NCBI GenBank assembly: GCA_016717855.1
Contig: JADKEV010000006.1
Location: 1 to 19,174 of the forward strand
Source: Betaproteobacteria bacterium
Lineage (GTDB): Bacteria > Pseudomonadota > Gammaproteobacteria > Burkholderiales > Casimicrobiaceae
DNA: 19,174 nucleotides
Direction: 5' to 3'
Below, piece by piece: positions 16,560 through 19,174 of the stretch. Position numbers and translations under genes: made by a program. The first letter of the stretch is position 1. Each line of letters begins with the position of its first letter. Below the pieces are notes generated by a model. That model made no database searches and was not told the DNA's origin. It saw nothing but the letters and a program-made list of their open reading frames with translations.

Positions 16560-17381
16560 ACGCCAGCACCGTGATCATGATCGCCAGCCCGGGAAACAGG
16601 AACAGCCACCATTCGCCGGTGACGATCTGGCTCGCGCCCTCCGCGGTCATCACGCCCCATTCGCTCTGCGGGGGCTGTATCCCCAGGCCGATGAACGACA
16701 GCGCGGCCATCGTGAGCAGCGCGAAGCCCGTACCAGCGTCGCCTGCACGATCAGGGGCGGCATGCAGTTCGGCAGCAGGTGGATCAGCACGATGCGCCAG
16801 GTCGGATTGCCGACCGTGCGCGCCGCGTCGGCGTACTCCATTTCCCGGATGCGCAGCATCTCCCCGCGGATCAGCCGGAGATAACTGAGTACCTGGGTGA
16901 TCGAGATCGCGATCGCGACGTTGACCGTCGAGTTGCCGAGCGCGGCGGTGACGCTCCGTCGCCAGCACGAAGGCCGGAAAGCCATGATGGCGTCGACCGG
17001 CCGCATCGCGATATGATCGACCCAGCCGCCGCGATAGCCGATGATGGCGCCCAGCAGTAAGCCGATCGCCACCGCGGCCGCCGGTCGCCGCAAAGGACAC
17101 CGAGAAGGTCGATGCGCGCGGCAAAGATGATCCGCGAGAGCTGGTCGCGGCCGTAGAGGTCGGTGCCCAGCCAATGGCGCCAGGATATCGACTGCAGCGC
17201 GGCCGCGGCGTCGGTGGCGTCCGGCGGGTAGGGCGCGATCCACGGCGCGAAAGATCGCCGCGAGCGCGATCAGGCCGATCACGCACAGCGCGCCGAACGA
17301 CAGCAGGTTGCGGCGGATCCGCCGCCAGACCAGCGATGGCGACCGGGGCGGTGGCAGCGCCAACGGCGCGGAGGTTTGCAT
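16556..17381 (-). CDS. Dpp/Opp-type ABC transporter permease, second (DppC-like; frame-broken, C-terminus truncated)
   Basis: This is an inner-membrane permease subunit. It begins MQTSAPLALPPPRSPSLVWR, then RRNLLSFGALCVIGLIALAA (first membrane span). Further blocks are VAIGLLLGAIIGYRGGWVDH, NSTVNVAIAISITQVLSYLR, the EAA-loop block EYADAARTVGNPTWRIVLIH (family pattern EAARALG) with LLPNCMPPLIVQATL, LLTMAALSFIGLGIQPPQSE, WGVMTAEGA and WWLFLFPGLAIMITVLAF. Normal members continue about 15 residues more (NLLGDGLRDALDP); here the sequence jumps directly to the ATPase P-loop. Indels near 16735, 16965, 17090 and 17240 break the frame. The ATG overlaps the preceding permease stop as TGATG (17383-17379) once an extra G is removed. 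Confidence 0.85.
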
Positions 17382-18396
17382 CAGCCCAAGCCGGATCCTG
17401 GGATCGGCGAGGCCATACCAGGTCGACCAGCGGGTTGACCGCCACGCTACAGGACAGCCACGAACAGCACGAACGACTGGATGGGGCCGGAATCATGGTC
17501 ATCAGCGCGGTCACCGCGTAGTTGCCGATGCCGGGCCAGGCAAACACGCTTTCGACCACCGCGTTTGCCGGCCATCAGGAAGCCGAACTATGCAGGATCG
17601 TGACCACGGGGATCAGCGCGTTGCGCAGCGCGTCGCCGTAGATCACGGTGCGCCGCGGCAGGCCCGCGGCCCACGCGGCATGCTGACGTAGTCGGACTCG
17701 AGGATCTCCAGCATCGTCAGGCGCACCATGCGCGCGACGGGCGCCATCACGCTGAACCCCAGCGTGGCGGCCGGCAGCATCAATTGAAAGAGAGGCTCGA
17801 GCGCAGGGTCTGCCAGTTGCCGGTCAGCAGCGAGTCGACGACGTAGAGACCCCGGTGATATGCTGCGGCGCAAGTGATCCCGGCGCCCAGGCGCCCCAGC
17901 GGCGCCGGGCGCCACGTCGAGCGGGTAAAGAAGACGTAGACGAAGATCAGCCCGGTCCAGAAACTGGGCATCGCCACGCCGGTGATGCCGACCACCCGGC
18001 CGACGTGATCGATGAACGTGTCGCGATGCACCGCCGAGCACGCCCAGCGGAATGCCGATCACGATCGCGATGATGAGGCTGGCAAAGGTCAGTTTCCAGC
18101 GTGGCCCGGCAGGCGCTGGACGAAATCCTCGGACACGGGCCGGCCGGTGGCCGAGCTTTCGCCGGATCACCGCGCAGCACCCCGGAGGCGTAACGGTAAT
18201 ACTGCTCCGGCAGGAGCGGTCCAGCCCCATCGCGCGTTCCATTTCCGCCAGGTGTTCCGGCGTCGCGAAGGGCCGGCCTTCACCATCGCCGGATTGCCCG
18301 GCAGCATACGTCAGGAAGAAGCAGATCAGGCTGACGCCGAACAGCGTGGGCAACGCCAGGAGCAAGCCTGCGGACAAGATAACCCAGAAACCCCAT
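17381..18396 (-). CDS. Dpp/Opp-type ABC transporter permease, first (DppB-like; frame-broken)
   Basis: This is an inner-membrane permease subunit. The ATG at 18396 has GGGGAG eight bases upstream and opens MGFLGYLVRR; after one extra base the frame continues LLLALPTLFGVSLICFFLTY (first span). Further blocks are FATPEHLAEMERAMGLDR, LTFASLIIAIVIGIPLGVLG, DHVGRVVGITGVAMPSFWTG, LIFVYVFFTR, LMLPAATLGFSVMAPVARMV with RLTMLEILESDYVS (EAA-loop region), VIYGDALRNALIPVVTI, VVESVFAWPGIGNYAVTALM, and a final VNPLVDLV..GLADPRIRLG. The length of ~335 residues is normal. More than ten indels are needed to read it through. The Dpp/Opp family is clear; whether peptides or another amide-containing solute is carried is not. 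Confidence 0.88.
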
Positions 18397-18404
18397 CCGG
18401 CAGA

Positions 18405-18410
18405 CTCCCC
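18405..18410 (-). promoter_or_regulatory. Ribosome-binding site for the first permease gene
   Basis: GGGGAG on the minus strand sits eight bases before the ATG at 18396. It settles the start of the permease, whose first codons are in a different frame from the rest. Confidence 0.6.
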
Positions 18411-18435
18411 TGGTTGCGCGTGGAACCCGGGCGGC

Positions 18436-19174
18436 TTACGCGAACTTCATGTTGAGTAACGCTCGAACGTGTCCCAGCGCTTCTCGATCCCGACCAGGTC
18501 GGCGCGCATCACCGCGTCCAGTTGTCGTACCACAGATGGCCCCAGGCGGCATCGTCGATGATGATCTTCTGCAACTGCTTGACCGCGGCGAGACGCTTGG
18601 TGTTGTCGGTTTCGTGCATGTTGTCGTCGATCAGTTTGTCGACGGCCGGATTCGAGTAGAACGCCGTGTTCGTGCCCTTGGCCGTGCTGTGGAAATTGAA
18701 GAACAGGTGGTAGATCGGATCGTTGATCCACGATTGCCAGGACTCGATCGACAACTGGTGATCGCCCTTCGAGGGCCACCTGGCGGAACGTCGCATCGGT
18801 TTCCTTGACGATGCTCACCTTAGGCCGATCTTCTCCGGATTTCGGTCTGGATCCACACCGCGGCCTACCCTTGCGGCAGCCAGCCCGCGCGGACCGCCAG
18901 TTCGATGGGCAACGAAGGGTTGCTGCCTGAAGCCGGCCTCGGCGCATCGAGGGCTCTTCGCCTTCTCAATGTCGTACTTGTAGGGCGGGGGCCGTCGCGT
19001 CGTCGGCCCGGCGTGAGTTCGGCACCGGGCTCTTCATCTCGCTGCCGTAGCCGAACAGCACGTTCAGGATGATGGCACCAGATCGGAATCGCGTAGTTGA
19101 TCGCCTGGCGCACCTTGACGTTGTTGAACGGCGCCTTCACGCGAGTTCATACGGATTGATGGCAGGTGGTGTCC
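18436..19174 (-). CDS. Extracellular/periplasmic solute-binding protein, family 5 (DppA/OppA-like), partial
   Basis: This is the C-terminal ~245 residues of the binding protein that delivers the solute to the permeases; the N-terminus with its signal peptide lies beyond the window. Recognised blocks are KAPFNNVKVRQAINYAIP, an HSTAKGTNTAFYSNPAVDKL region, IDDNMHETDNTKRLAAVKQL, IIIDDAAWGHLWYDN, and MRADLVGIEKRWDTFERY. These are the late-domain features of SBP family 5, including the usual FNNVKVRQAI and YSNPAVDKLID patterns. The frame is broken several times. At the end a one-base loss makes the frame stop at the TGA at 18447; restoring it gives YLNMKFA and the TAA at 18438-18436, a more natural terminus. 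It heads the leftward operon as seen here. Confidence 0.85.

Noticed and set aside
1..19174. tRNA, rRNA, CRISPR arrays, insertion sequences, integrases
   Set aside because: Looked for on both strands by eye; no cloverleaf with CCA end, no regular repeats with spacers, no transposase or integrase motifs.

Overview
The window is GC-rich DNA with strong third-position GC bias, packed genes and stop/start overlaps. This fits a proteobacterium, most likely Burkholderiales-like; that assignment is an inference from base composition and gene content. It holds two catabolic gene clusters that converge near position 7,370. The reading frames are intact from about 5.3 to 13.0 kb. Towards both ends they are broken by many one- and two-base indels. 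The broken frames still reconstruct well-conserved proteins, so most breaks look like consensus errors near contig ends rather than gene decay. Coordinates of the broken genes are envelopes over several frames.

Rightward cluster (1-7,370): a lower-GC promoter region with two near-identical 18-bp operator-like boxes; a GntR/FCD regulator; a luciferase-like flavin monooxygenase (LLM class); a DUF1177 protein; a large molybdenum hydroxylase in which the [2Fe-2S], molybdopterin and FAD parts appear to be one polypeptide, in that order, with a cysteine-rich [4Fe-4S]-type insert in the FAD part; and a carboxymuconolactone-decarboxylase-like (CMD/AhpD fold) protein.

Leftward cluster (19,174 down to about 7,371; transcribed right to left): a Dpp/Opp-type ABC importer (binding protein, two permeases, two ATPases), a small REDY/HapK-like protein, an SDR oxidoreductase, a crotonase lacking both hydratase glutamates, a CaiB/BaiF CoA-transferase, hydantoinase/oxoprolinase subunits HyuA and HyuB (HyuB with an extra C-terminal barrel-like domain), and the first ~26 codons of a medium-chain (zinc-type) dehydrogenase that is cut off at the convergent junction.

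Taken together the genes look like an uptake-and-degradation island. An ABC importer brings in a small polar, perhaps amide- or lactam-containing compound. A Mo-hydroxylase and a flavin monooxygenase oxidise it, a HyuAB enzyme opens a cyclic amide, and CoA-transferase, crotonase and SDR steps process the product. The substrate is not readable from sequence. An N-heterocycle or cyclic imide/lactam is my inference. No tRNA, rRNA, CRISPR array, insertion sequence or phage gene was seen, and there is no gene-free stretch over 300 bases.
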